DNA of 64,000 nucleotides, taken from Pollenia angustigena (lineage: Eukaryota > Arthropoda > Insecta > Diptera > Polleniidae). Location of the stretch: positions 232,003,803 through 232,067,802 of the forward strand of contig OV884059.1 of the NCBI GenBank assembly GCA_930367215.1. The letters are read 5' to 3'. The notes below the pieces were generated by a model. It searched no databases. It was not told the origin of the DNA and saw only the letters and a program-made list of their open reading frames with translations. This document shows positions 22,680-33,490 of the stretch, one piece after another. Within the stretch, counting starts at the first letter, position 1. Every line of letters starts with the position of its first letter. Both the position numbers and the translations under genes were made by a program.

Positions 22680-24075
22680 CTGAATAATTATTACAAAAAA
22701 CCAATATTTTTTTGGTCTTTGATAACCGTTATAGTTTGTTTTTGTTTTTTTTTTTTTTGGCTTCCATAACCATTACAAAAGATTTTAATTTTTTTTGGTC
22801 TTCCGTAACCATTACAAAAGATTTTTATTTTTTTCGGTCTTCCATATCGAATTTCACACAAGTTTTATGAAAATATTATTTGGAGTTCAGCCAATGACAC
22901 TCCTAATAAAATCTATGAAACAGGTTTCGTTACAGTCAATGTTTATGAAAAGCTTCATAGAATTAATGAAACTCTTTACAGAAACAATAAATCGTCAGGT
23001 AATGAAGCATTTTATAGAATCTATGAAACAGTTTCATAAAAGTCATTCCTAAAAAGAGCTTCATTAAATTAACATTTTTATTACTAGCAATATTTGCATT
23101 TGTTGCGGTTTTTGTTTAAGATTTCTTCACCCTCACTTTAGAATCTATGAGATTTTCATCAATTTTAAGCGCCTCTGCAGAAATAACTGATAACAGTACC
23201 ACTATTTTCAGCTGTAGAAAAATCCACATAATATCCTACACCTATTTAGGTCCGAAATTTGTATGGTTCCGAAGTCGACTTGGGTTCAAAATAGTCGAAC
23301 AAGCCTACTTAATGGTATTTTCGGTTAGGTAGAGGTGGCAGCCGACTTTATTCGCCAGCTCACATAAACACTGAATTAATGTACGTTGCGATACCACTGC
23401 GCTTCCACTCATGCGTAATTAGGTGTGTTGCATATTCTTAGAATACATGACGAGGCCTACAGTTCAATGCTGAATCCAAACGGCAAGATTTGAAGTGCTT
23501 TAGAACAGAAATTACTTTCATTAGTTCGCTCAAGCCAACCGATAGTTGAGGATGTTAAGAAATAATTATTTCTTTTTGAAAAATGGTTTTTTTTTTTGTC
23601 GCTCGAGCCAGGAATCGAATCCGGGTCCTATCGGTTTCAGAGTCCACATCTTAGCTACTACACCAACAGCACTGACTACTCAATGGTATATAAATACAAT
23701 TTTAGTGCGAAATTTCTTGTATTTAAAAAAAAATCGGGAAAATATGCCTAAAACTGGAGCGATTTTATTTAAACTCAGCACCATGATTGTGTGGCATAAT
23801 TGGTTTCTATTTACCAAATATGAGAAAGATATCAAAAAATTTGCGGATCCTTACCAAAATCATTAAAAAAAGTTCGTCCTTGTGCAAATATAAGTCAGTG
23901 TGCGAAATTTTATAAAAAAATCTTAAGATTTGCGAACTGTAGCGTGGTTATAGAAGACAGAAAAAATAAAAATCTTTTATAATGGTTATAGAAGACCAAA
24001 AAAAATAATAATCTTTCATAACGGTTATCAAAGACCAAAAAAAATAATAATTTTTCATAATGTTTATGGCAGAAC
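22680..24075. repeat. Inverted clusters of TCTTCCATAACCATTA units
   Basis: Units of roughly 40 bp reading GGTCTTCCGTAACCATTACA occur at about 22720-22845. Their inverse (ATGGTTATAGAAGACC) occurs three times at about 23945-24070. They are subterminal arrays of the hAT-like element ending at 24215. Confidence 0.6.
23600..23668 (-). other. tRNA-like segment, possible SINE head or tRNA relic
   Basis: On the minus strand TGGTGTAGTAGCTAAGATG resembles an A box or D arm, TGGACTCTGAAACC resembles a tRNA-Gln(CUG) anticodon arm, and GGATTCGATTCC resembles a B box or T loop. Stem pairing is imperfect, so it is not a credible functional tRNA. A tRNA-derived SINE is the likely alternative. Confidence 0.4.
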
Positions 24076-24479
24076 TATAATTTTCTTCGTTATTTATAAT
24101 TATTATTACAGGACTAATTTTTTTCAGTTATTTTGTCCATAACCTATTGGATATTTAAAAAATAATAACAGTTATTTCGGGTCCCTGAAAAAAAGTCGAA
24201 TAATCGATCTCCCTAATAAGTATACTCTGAAAACCCATTGTTGGCAACACTCATAGAGATTATCGAAAATATGGTCGCCTGGGTGACAACCGGATATAAA
24301 GAAGAATAGAAAGTAAGAACGTGAAAAAGGGATTTTACATAAACCTTCATGTCCATAAAATAATTCATAAAAAATATTATTTATAAAAGGTTAATCCAAT
24401 TAACTTAATTGAATAAATTTCCTATGAGCAACTTATGATGCGATAAAGCTAATTTTTGCTAAGCGGGCTTATTAATAAA

Positions 24480-24960
24480 CAAAAATGCCGCATATGTAGT
24501 GAGTCGAATCCAAAAAAAACCCTACAGACTCCATTATTGTACATTTACACCAAAGAGAAATCGAGCAGATACATTGCATTGCGTAGGTCCGTTATGTTGT
24601 TAATATAGATTTTGAGGGAGATTTCGAATCAAATCAACAAGATTTCGGTGCAATTTAAATGCGCTATTACATCCAGAAAAAAACACCGTTTGATACTGGT
24701 GGTATCATCGGACCTTATTTCTGCAAAAATAAAATCGTCCCATCATCAATGATTTTTTTAATCGAAAATATAGATAACATTCATACGGGCGAGATAGAGT
24801 TTCAGCAAGACGGCGCTACGTGCCGTACGTTGAACGCAACCAATGACTTATTGAAATCAAAATTTGTCGGCAAGTTAATTCCGAGAAATGGAACTGTCAA
24901 CTGCCCTCCAAGGTCGTGCGATAATGTTAAAAAAAACACTTAATTGGCTAAATCAGCAAC
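24480..24960 (+). pseudogene. Tc1/mariner-superfamily transposase remnant
   Basis: The frame at 24659-24943 includes GGIIGPYFCKN, EIEFQQDGATCRTLNATNDLL and LIPRNGTVNCPPRSCD. The 'QQDGATCHT ... RNGPVNWPPRSCDLTPLD' pattern is typical of an IS630/Tc1/mariner-type DDE domain. The second catalytic Asp region (QQDGA) is present. The reading frame ends right after PPRSCD, before the distal catalytic region, and the N-terminal DNA-binding part is missing. Inactive fragment with no recognisable terminal repeats. Confidence 0.7.
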
Positions 24961-25100
24961 ACTGAATAATATTCATGCATATATGCATGTATGTTTTTGA
25001 TTAAGTATTTACTTTACATAGGCAAGCATTTATTTACAGATGTAGATACAAATATGGTAGACTTAAAAGTTCCTGCTAAATTTTACAATAACTAATTTAA

Positions 25101-25260
25101 AGGTACAATTAGACGTCACACTACCATAATGCCACAGCCGTAACGATGACTGTAGAAACCAAAATTGAATTGGTTTGTATGGTATATTTATGTCGTTTTG
25201 GTCATAGATTGGGGATGGATATACAGTTTTGTTATGGTAATGTCACGTCTAATTTCAGCT
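25101..25260. mobile_element. Family E MITE, copy 1 (adjacent pair)
   Basis: AGGTACAATTAGACGTCACA on the left and TGTCACGTCTAATTTCAGCT on the right are inverted. The interior has AATGCCACAGCCGTAACG. It abuts copy 2 with only a TAA between. Confidence 0.7.
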
Positions 25261-25262
25261 TA

Positions 25263-25604
25263 AAGTCCAATTAGACGTGGCATAACCATACCAAAACTGT
25301 ATTTCCATCACCACTGTATTACCAAAACGACATAAACATACCCCAAAATTTGTACAAATTTGTACTGGATTTTACTGAAATGCGGTCGCGTACTCATAAA
25401 TTTGTAACATTTTCATATTACTCACCTATTGGATTTTACTGGAAAAGTAAACGAACGCACATAATACCATACCAACACTGTATTACCATAACGACTGTAT
25501 TGCCAAATCGACATAAACATACCATACAAACCCATTCAATTTTGGTTTCTACGGTCATCGTTAAGGCTGTGGCATAATGTTTATGGCACGTCTAATTGGA
25601 CCTT
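25263..25604. mobile_element. Family E MITE, copy 2
   Basis: AAGTCCAATTAGACGTGGCA and GGCACGTCTAATTGGACCTT are inverted ends. It contains an extra segment near 25345-25460 bracketed by two 'ACTGTATTACC' blocks, suggesting an internal insertion or duplication. Confidence 0.7.
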
Positions 25605-25744
25605 AAATAATGAACTCATATTGTGGGCAACGTACATATGTAAACAAAAATTTACTTTTTATTTAATTATTTAGTGAAGGAAGGAATTTCACAACTTAAC
25701 AACATGAAATGAATTAAATTTTTTTGATAATTTTTATTCTTGAC

Positions 25745-25830
25745 TGAACGGGGGATTGAACTCGGGTCGAGAAAACTGCATTTCCATCATCACAATTCTT
25801 AGCAGTTCTACTGTTTGCGCCATGGCGGCG
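25745..25830 (-). other. tRNA-like / SINE-head candidate
   Basis: On the minus strand ATGGCGCAAACAGTAGAAC resembles an A box and CCGAGTTCAATCCCC a B box, with about 50 bp between them. The order fits a pol III promoter of a tRNA-derived SINE. Weak evidence. Confidence 0.3.
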
Positions 25831-26680
25831 GCAGCCAAATATACAGCAATCGAAATTTGCTGTAATTGAATATACATATATTTTCAATTAATTTACATAT
25901 ATCTTCCTTACTTTGGTTTATCCGTACTTTTTGTCAAGACTCTTTTTTTCTCTAGTTTAACAAAAATGTTGTCCTTATTCGCAAAATACATAAAGGTTTT
26001 TTTAAGGTTAAAATTGGAAAAATGTGAAACTTCTTTAGTATAAGGTTCTTCCAAATTAGTTTTTAACAAAATTTCAAAACAGGGATTCTTAAATGTCCAA
26101 TTGTTTTTAAGCCATTATGTTGAGTCTACAAATAGTAGATACATTTTCCAAGCCTTTATCCTTATTATTTCCTTTAGAATATTTTACTGTATATTATTTG
26201 CAAATAAATTCTCAGACTGCCTTCTTATTTATTGAATAAAAATCATATGCTTCAGCATATTGTACATTTCTCTTTCTGCATGTGTATATAAGTATAATAT
26301 CCGAAATAACAAATTACTATAATCAAGTCGTTAGTTTGTATTTCAGATGGGTGGCTAAATGAATGAATGAACTTTTTTCCGTAGCAATTTCCAGAATATT
26401 ATACAATTGCCTACACATACAACCATACGAGTGTTTGTATAATAATTGTAGTAAGTAAATAATAACGACAACGACGAAAAAAATAGTTAAAACGTAAATT
26501 TCCCATTTTATAATATTTGCAGTTAACAAATTATTACTCATTCAAATAAACTACAACACGACTACAATAAAATTAATATATTGCAAATAAATTTTTGTGT
26601 AAAAAAATATTTGCATATTTAGCAAATTAGGGTATCTTTGTCTGGAAAATAACATATTTATGTTTATAGGGGTTTTCAGT
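25831..26680. other. AT-rich DNA, nothing recognised
   Basis: No supportable gene or repeat boundary. Confidence 0.45.
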
Positions 26681-26829
26681 AGGTACGACGCACAGTGCTT
26701 TGTCCCCATATAACGAAGGGACATAAATAGAAGGAGTTGTCAGAAATTTTTGAAATTTCGTACACTAGCATAAAATAGCTTAGTTAAGAAAAATATATTA
26801 TATAAAAATATATATATATATTAATAAAA

Positions 26830-27302
26830 AATGGTCAGGCTAAGGGTTTATATGGAACCTTTAGTTTATTTTGGACCTATCTGGACAACATTTTGTCATA
26901 ACTTAGTAGCTATCGTAAAAGTCATTGTCGCCAATTTGTATGTAAATACTAATATTTTTAAGGAAGCTGGCATTAAAAGTTTTTTCGGGAGAATGATTTG
27001 TATGGGAGCTATGTTCAAAAATAGAAAGATTCCAATACAATTTGATAAGCTGATTTTGATTGCAATAAAGTTAGTTTGGTTTGGACCAAATTTAATCTTG
27101 CCGATGTAATAAGATGGCTTTTGTAAAATTATGGACCGATTCGTTCCATTTTTAATAGGCTTGGTCCTTGTACCAGTTAGAGCCTCTGGGACGAATTTCA
27201 TCAAATTGTCTCCGAATCTGTATGCACAAGGTTGCATGGACCGCCAGCCGGCCGGACGGACATCGTTAGATCGACTCAGAAAGTGATTCTGAGCCGGTCT
27301 AA
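26830..27302 (+). mobile_element. HINE (DINE-1-like) fragment
   Basis: CCTTGTACCAGTTAGAGCCT, GGTTGCATGGACCG, GGACGGACATCGTTAGATCG and AGAAAGTGATTCTGAGCCGG match, in reverse orientation and order, the intact HINE at 44443-45070. Both ends are missing. The minus-strand frame at 26896-27237 is not a gene. Confidence 0.65.
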
Positions 27303-27396
27303 TGAATTATTTGGAATTATTTCTTATTATATTCCTAATTTATTTTCTTTAAACTAATTTATTTATTATTTACATATGTATGTTCATATTTTTTAA

Positions 27397-27703
27397 TTAC
27401 AATAAATCATCTTCAGTACTGAATTCTTCCAAAAAAATATTGCCGCTCAACGAAACATTTGTTTCGTCATCTTTAAGTGGTACATTTTCTCTCAGTATAT
27501 ATTTCTCAACTTCTTCAAAAAATATATTTTTTTTAGTCTTTGGATTCCTGTTTGAAGATAACAACGGATCTGAGGAATGTATTAAATGAGTCATTAAATC
27601 TTTATGAGTGTCGTCGTGACGTTTTTCTCGTATGGGAAAGTCTGGTTTTTCTCACGATTTTGTAGTTGGCTTCCAATGCGTCTTAGGACAAGCACCCTGA
27701 AAT
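27397..27703 (-). pseudogene. Exon-like open frame within the inverted-repeat element
   Basis: On the minus strand a plausible splice acceptor (AATAAATTTCAG) precedes GGTGCTTGTCCTAAGACGCA. The frame then runs, after an early TGA, through a hydrophilic 80-plus residue stretch rich in Lys, Asp, Glu and Asn to a stop at 27397. I do not recognise a domain. Its position inside a TIR element suggests a degenerate transposon protein, but chance is not excluded. Confidence 0.3.
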
Positions 27704-27804
27704 TTATTTTAGTTATAAGTTACGTTTCATTATAATTACATAAAGCCACTTTAATACCTTAATATTTCTTATTATGTTCCTAGTTTATTTTTTTTTTAAA
27801 CTAA

Positions 27805-28145
27805 TTCAATCTATGAAAATTTGAGCGAAAATCACGAAAATAGCATTTTTTTAAATACATTTTTTTTCAAGTTGTGGTAAAATTTTTTTTCTTGTAGTTA
27901 TTAGAAAACAGTCTAAATATTCGAAATCAGAAAAAAACCCATAGACGGTATTTTTTTTTTTTTTAATATTCCATCAAAGTTATGAAATTTTAAAAGCTTA
28001 AGTAAATAATAAGCATTTTTCAAACCATTAAAAAATATGTATAGGAGCATAATTCCCCATAATTTTTTGTAGTTGGTTTAGAATATAGTTAGGTGTTACA
28101 GAAAAAAATTTGAATCTCGTAATCCAGAAAATGAATTTTTTACAA
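27805..28145 (+). repeat. Direct repeat, left copy
   Basis: Shares AAGTTGTGGTAAAATTTTTT, GAAATCAGAAAAAAACCCAT and AGCTTAAGTAAATAATAAGC in the same order with 29175-29520; diverged by many substitutions and small indels. Confidence 0.7.
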
Positions 28146-28173
28146 TTATTTTCTTGAAACAATAAAAAACCAA

Positions 28174-29015
28174 CACACAGAAAAAAATCAAGTTAAAAAC
28201 GTTGAAAACAAGGTTGATTTAAATTTTTTCGGTGGTGTTTTTGCTTCATACGGGTTTAATGTTAATTCAACCTGATTTTACAATAACTGCGAACAACATT
28301 TTTTTCTTTTGATATAACTATAATTCATGTTAATTTAACATTGCAGTAAAGTTAGAGCAAAATGTAATTTATATTGAAATAACAATCGGAATCACGTTGA
28401 ATGAAAGTTATTTCCAGTTGAAACAACGTGAATTTCATGTAGAATCAAATGGGTTTGAGTGTATTTTAACAGTGTGAAGAAGCTTCAGACAACATTTGCA
28501 TTTATGTAAGAATAATTCAAAACCCTGTAACACATGTCTCACTTATTTTGTATTCTCCTTTGTTAACAGAAGCATCAGCAGAATCGCCCGATATGGTCAT
28601 CATTCTACTTTGAAAACTTGATGTACTATTTAAATAAACAATTTTAATTAAAAGAATACGGGAATTGTCTTCTTTTTATAACATATTTTAAAAGTGAAAA
28701 TAAAAAATGTACATAAATTAGTAGGTATGCATGTTAATTTAACAAGATAAACTTTTGATTTTAATACAAAACAGATTTTTATGGGTTCAATATTGAATCC
28801 AGATTTATTTATATTTTAATATTTTTTTTTTTTATTTTTTTAACAGTGAATAATATTAAATAAACGTAATTTAAGGTTATTTTGATATTTTTTATTAAAA
28901 ATTAATATGAAATAATGATCAATTTAAGTAAAGGGCATAATTTTTCTGAAATTTAACATGATTCTCAATCAACATTTTTCCATGTTAATTTTACATGGGT
29001 ATTTTTTTCTGTGTG
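28174..29015. mobile_element. MITE with CACACAGAAAAAAAT ends
   Basis: CACACAGAAAAAAATCA at the left and ATTTTTTTCTGTGTG at the right are inverted repeats. The interior contains AACATG/CATGTT words and no coding sequence. It sits between the two 340-bp direct repeats. Confidence 0.55.
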
Positions 29016-29174
29016 AAGGGCATTTGTGATTTCAGCGCCCTCTTATGCCGTAAAATGCAGGAAAACACAAACATTTTTTTATACATATTTTGATTTTTGT
29101 TGTTTTTTATTGAACGATATAAGTTTGAATTAATATTTCACAGTATTTGTAGTTAATTGTCTTTTAAACTCCTG

Positions 29175-29520
29175 AAAACTATCAAAATTTGAGCAAAAAT
29201 AATGAAAATAGCCATTTAAAAAAAAATTTTTTTTCAAGTTGTGGTAAAATTTTTTCAATTCTTTCTCTTGGAGTTATTAGAAAACAGTTTATATATTCGA
29301 AATCAGAAAAAAACCCATAGACGGTATTTTTCTTTTTTTTTTTAATATTCCATCAAAGTTAGAAAATTTTTAGAGCTTAAGTAAATAATAAGCATTTTTC
29401 AAACCAAAAAAAAAAACACTTATGAGAAAATAATTCAATTAATTTTTTTTACAGTTAGTTCTAAATATAGTAAACTACTACAGAAAAAATTTCAATCTCG
29501 TGCTTTAAAAAACAACAGTT
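29175..29520 (+). repeat. Direct repeat, right copy
   Basis: Partner of 27805-28145, with the same ordered blocks, followed by similar GCGCCCTCTAGCGCC-type sequence near 29583. Confidence 0.7.
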
Positions 29521-29759
29521 TTCCTAAAGCATGTAAAACTCAAGTAGTTGTTTGGCCATTTTTACTATAAATTCTCAAACTTTGGCGCCCTCTAGCGCCG
29601 CCAAAAAGAGTTAAATCTTAAAAATTCTTCAAAATTCTTTTTAATTATTTTGTTATCTATCGATCTGTACATTTTTAAGTACAATATAAGACATGTTTTT
29701 TTTTTGATTTATGTCTATGGGCCAAAGCACTGTGCGACGCACTGTTTTTGACATTTCTC

Positions 29760-30550
29760 GAAAAGTCGAGAAGTTGGCTTGGAAATTCTTTCACAGTGTG
29801 AAACGTAAGTCTACGCCATTTAATCATTCCAAGAACCATTCAATAATGTTTGCCAAATGTTGAATTTTTTTTATCAAAGTTCTCAGACGTCTTTTACAAT
29901 GGAAGCAAAATGAGAGCTACGTGGCGTAAGGAGCATATGCGTAGATTGAAGCATAGGCACATAAAGATAAGCGCAAGGTCCTATTGCGCATGGATGAAGT
30001 TAACTTCTTGCTGGATTGTTTTGTCACCTACCCAAATTGGCGCATTTGGACGAGTGAACAGCACAACTTTATCCTAACAAATTAAACGTGTGTTGCATTT
30101 TTTATGCTCGCTGCTTATTTTTTTTTTTTTTTGTTTTTATAAAAACGTAAATCATAATATAACAAGGATATATTTTTAATATCAATGATGGGCTTTATTG
30201 GAAAATTTTATGGAATTAATGTTTAAATATGATTTCTGCCATGTGGACGCCACGGCTGGAGCGTAGAATCCGACAAAAGTTTGTGAATTTACTTCACTCC
30301 AAATGCGACAATTTTGCTTATTTACGTTACATTCAACCAGAAATGGGCTTTATCGGAAACATAAATTTTGATTGGAAATTCAAAATCAATATCAATTTGT
30401 GCTTCAGTCCATTCGCCGAATTATTTTAATTAAAAATTTCAACAATTTGCACTCGTTGCGCTATTGTTAGTCGATTTATAATGAAATTTCAAGCAAACTA
30501 AACAAAAAGCAACTATCAGCTATTTGGGTGATCAAATAAAGCGGTGATGC
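29760..30550. other. Unassigned; two short open frames
   Basis: Frames at 29850-30077 and 30229-30429 (+) are 75 and 66 codons. The second includes TPRLERRIRQKFVNLLHSKC, which looks protein-like but matches nothing I recognise. They lie just upstream of a Tc1-type fragment and could be decayed parts of a transposon. Confidence 0.3.
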
Positions 30551-30639
30551 CAACTCAAAGTTGTGACACCCTAAAAAACCCCCTTTATTTGGTCATTCAT
30601 TGGACAAAAAAATTTACCGAACATTTAATTCGTGAAAAA

Positions 30640-30900
30640 TATCATTTTTGGACCCTCACGGGAGATTATCGCTAGAGCCAAAACAAAAAAATTGGGAATC
30701 TTCATAAATAAATACCCTATAGAAAAATTTTGGGCTCAAGTAAAAGCAAAACTTCGAAAAACATCCACGGTAACTAAAACTCAAAAAGAATTTTACTTTA
30801 AATAAAATAGTTTAAAAAAAATTTGTAGAAAAGGTGTTCAAAACCTTTGAATGGCTTAAAGGGTAAAATAGGCTCATAAGCACCAGCCAGTTGCGCATTG
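30640..30900 (+). pseudogene. Tc1-like transposase C-terminal fragment
   Basis: The frame reads YPIEKFWAQVKAKLRKTSTV, then TQKEFYFK, a stop where Trp is expected, NSLKKICRKGVQNL. This follows the Tc1-type C-terminal layout (PIExFWxxxKxxLR ... W...I...V..LM), in which the Glu after 'PI' is the last catalytic DDE residue. Frameshifted at both ends. The N-terminus and terminal repeats were not found. Confidence 0.65.
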
Positions 30901-30967
30901 TATTTTTTTCTATATTTAAATAATATGAAGTTATATTTTTAATTTATATCTTGTTGTTTTCATCAGT

Positions 30968-31440
30968 GTTCGAAAATAAACACTAAATACGCTCCTTAGT
31001 GTTCGGTTCGGTAGATTTGTGGAAAACACAAACGCTAATAGTATTTGTGTAGAAAATCATTTAAAAAAACGTTTCCCTGTTAGTCATCTTTCGAACACAA
31101 AAATAATACTGTTTTTATCAAACTCAACAAAAGATGAAAACATTTACACAAACTTCATTGTGTTCGGTTCGGCTGAGTAATGTTCGTCCCTTTTGACTGG
31201 TAAAAAAAAACCCCAAACATTTTTTACAAAAACGAAATACACATACGAGAAAAAAACTAAAAGCCAGTAAAATAATTTTACACAAGCAAAACATTTGTTC
31301 ATTTCTTTTTTAATTATAGAACATTAAAATATAATTTTTGTCTACAGTATCACAACAATTGTTCTATTTTTTAACGAAAAACAGAACATTAGATAATGTT
31401 CGGCTCTTTCTTGAAAATACTTACGAACGGTAACAATCAA
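30968..31440 (+). repeat. Family C dispersed repeat, copy 1
   Basis: Blocks CACTAAATACGCTCCTTAGT, TTTGTGGAAAACACAAACGC, GTAATGTTCG and AATGTTCGGCTCTTTCTTGA recur in inverse order at 54605-55190. GTGTTCGG words are frequent. No coding; class unknown. Confidence 0.65.
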
Positions 31441-31466
31441 TTAAAAAATACATATCGTTCTTGGGT

Positions 31467-31500
31467 GTGTGAGCCGAACGAACGAGCGCTTTACTCGTCC
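31467..31500. mobile_element. Family A MITE copy 2, left part
   Basis: GAACGAACGAGCGCTTTACTCGTCC matches the left arm of the 3551-3672 copy and is interrupted exactly at CGTCC by the Transib-like element. It continues at 33743. Confidence 0.65.
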
Positions 31501-31989
31501 CACAGTGATTCGGCTAGAGCATGCTAGCGGGACAATATTCATGACGTAATTTCCATTAACCACTGATAGCGTCTTGTAAAGAACCCCCCCAGGTAGCGAA
31601 TTCCAAAAATTTATTTGTTTATGACCTCATAAAGGTATCTTATCAGGGGGTCAAAGTTACCCTTTATAAGAGAGGTAATTTTCATTTGCAAATCAGTTGC
31701 ATTTTATGCACTCTTGTGGTAACATATTTTCAAATTTGTAGCAAAGTGAAACGAATTTTCTGTGATGGAATATTCTGTTAATGGTATGCACTATAGTATG
31801 GCTTATATTCTTTATAAAAAAGATGTATACTTTTGGTGTAATATCAATTTGTAAATGTATAGATAAATCCAGCAAATTTTACATCAATTGTAAGATTAGC
31901 AACATTTTTTATCCACCTAGATTTTTCTATATTGAATACCTACAACATTCAGAAACAGATTAATATATATTATAGACCCCGAAAGTAAA

Positions 31990-32275
31990 ATGATTTTATT
32001 TTTTTCCGAACGAGTCGTGGCTATGACGAAAATTGAGTTTTTTGAAGAATGGCTAAAATATGACAAAACTGAACGGAACAATGACATTTTTTATTATATT
32101 AATGAAAAATTCAATATGTCTGATGTTTCTGGCGAATCTCTAAAACAATTAAAAATGAAAATATCAGAGAGTAGAAGAAGATCTTTTGGACTCGCGAACT
32201 GCAAGTGAGCTTCTTACCGCAGCTGAGTTAGCTACTCGAAAAGAAGGGCATCGAAGTGTTGCTTAACAGATCCAT
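31990..32275 (+). pseudogene. Decayed coding remnant inside the Transib-like element
   Basis: One frame from 31990 (or the ATG at 32026) gives about 60 residues including EFFEEWLKYDKTERNN and NMSDVSGESLKQLKMKISES, ending at 32208. The overlapping +1 frame gives EDLLDSRTASELLTAAELAT and RKEGHRSVA before a stop near 32264. Joining at 'SRRR' needs one frame change. The second part has the amphipathic helix and 'ELLxAAxxxxRxxGxxxxA' look of the N-terminal region of Transib transposases, but I recall that pattern only loosely. It lacks all catalytic residues. Confidence 0.4.
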
Positions 32276-33124
32276 AACGTCGCTGTGATTGAAACTAGAG
32301 ACTTCGTCCATATTTGATGAAATTATCTACAAAATTGGAACTTGTACTCTGCGCACAAGGCTAACATGGACAGTAGTGTGACCGCAAGTTATATGGGCAA
32401 TTTTTTTTTTTTTTTTTCGTATTTTTACTTGGCAAACCCCTTAGAATGATTCCAAATTAGAAAAAAAATATATATAAAAAATTTTAGATCGTTTGCATAG
32501 TTATTAGTCGTGCCTTGAGCACACAAAGTTTGCTAAAATGCTATTTTTCTCACTATGGGTCGCTTTAATTGTTGATTACTTTCGTAATATTTATTTTAGA
32601 GAAAAACCTTATTTACAAATATTCTAAGGCTATATCTTATGAACAATGTTGCTCTGTATTAGTTTTCTTTAACATGAATATTTAATCCAGAAAAAACCAA
32701 ATTAAAAAATAACACCGAAATTTTCAATTATCTTCGCATTCTTTGCCTGGTGATTACACTACGTGACAAATTTTCAACAAAGTCGTGACCAAATGATTCT
32801 GACAGCTAGTCTTTATGTAAAACTTTCCCCTGAATCCGAATTTGAAGTCAGAATTGAAAAAGTATAACAGTTTTTGAGATATTCCAAAATAACCGATATT
32901 TGTGTTTTTAAAAAAGATGATGTGACTGAAATGCAAATATCTTCAACAATTTTGAACGGACTATGAATTTCTTTCTTTTTATTGAAAGGTTATAAAATTT
33001 ATTAAATAACCATGGGTCGTTTGTAGAGATGAGTCATTAAATGGCAGAGTTAACGTGGACAAAACTTCAAACTTCATTATAATTTCTTTGATTTTGTTCA
33101 ATTTTGCTCTTTTAAAGTTATTGT

Positions 33125-33180
33125 TATTGACATCGTTCGATCACTTTAAAAAGTGATTCTGAGTCGATCGGAATACTAAA
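33125..33180 (+). mobile_element. HINE scrap
   Basis: GACATCGTTCGATCACTTTA and AAAGTGATTCTGAGTCGATC match the internal block of the HINE at 27235-27302. A related stretch with GCGCACAAGGCTAACATGGA lies near 32350-32375. Confidence 0.5.
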
Positions 33181-33359
33181 AGATTGGTCTAGATACAAAT
33201 CGCATAACATTTATCCTTAATGACAACCTGCTTTGTCTTACAGTTTTAGAGTAAAAATTAAATGTAGATGTCGAAATAGAAGTAACAGGTTTTCGAAAAA
33301 AAAAATTTTTTTTTTATTTGCTGCGAAAGCTGTTGTAGGCATCTAAAAAAATTTAATAT

Positions 33360-33490
33360 GTATCAAAATATGCATTAAAAATGCAAAATATGCGCTATAA
33401 AACAAAAAAATGCTGCAAAAAAGCTCTTTTTACTAAAATATGCCAAAAAATGCAGCAAACAGTAAAATATGCTAAAATATGCACTAACAA
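33360..33490 (+). repeat. AAAATATGC-rich low-complexity stretch
   Basis: Repeated AAAATATGC and AAAAATGC words. The 75- and 76-codon frames on either strand here are composed of these words. Confidence 0.6.

Larger units (their letters stand above)
19006..24215. mobile_element. 5.2-kb hAT-like element loaded with MITEs
   Basis: The ends TAGGGAGATCGA and TCGATCTCCCTA are flanked by perfect 8-bp ATAAGTAT duplications (18998-19005, 24216-24223). Subterminal sequence at 22500-22720 is inverted relative to 23940-24215 (GCAGGGACATAAAAGTTATA against CAGGGACCCGAAATAACTG). This suggests that the original element was about 1.8 kb with long foldback ends, enlarged by a 3.4-kb block between two copies of TTAACCGGTTATTTT (19039-19053, 22510-22524). 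No transposase. The 85-codon frame at 22795 is repeat-derived. Confidence 0.8.
26677..29744. mobile_element. 3.1-kb inverted-repeat element with CGCACAGTGCTTTG ends
   Basis: ACGACGCACAGTGCTTTG near 26685 is matched, inverted, by CAAAGCACTGTGCGACGCAC at about 29723-29742. The similarity continues into GGGACATAAA against TTTATGTC. The interior holds a HINE fragment, a possible exon on the minus strand, and two diverged 340-bp direct repeats around a MITE. The TSD is not clear. Confidence 0.55.

Noticed and set aside
22795..23052. 85-codon frame rich in Met, Lys and Phe
   Set aside because: Built from repeated 'ATGAAACAGTTTCATA'-like words; not protein-like.
26279..26300. TATATAAG near 26286 as a host promoter
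   Set aside because: TATA-like words are expected by chance in such AT-rich DNA; no initiator or coding sequence follows.
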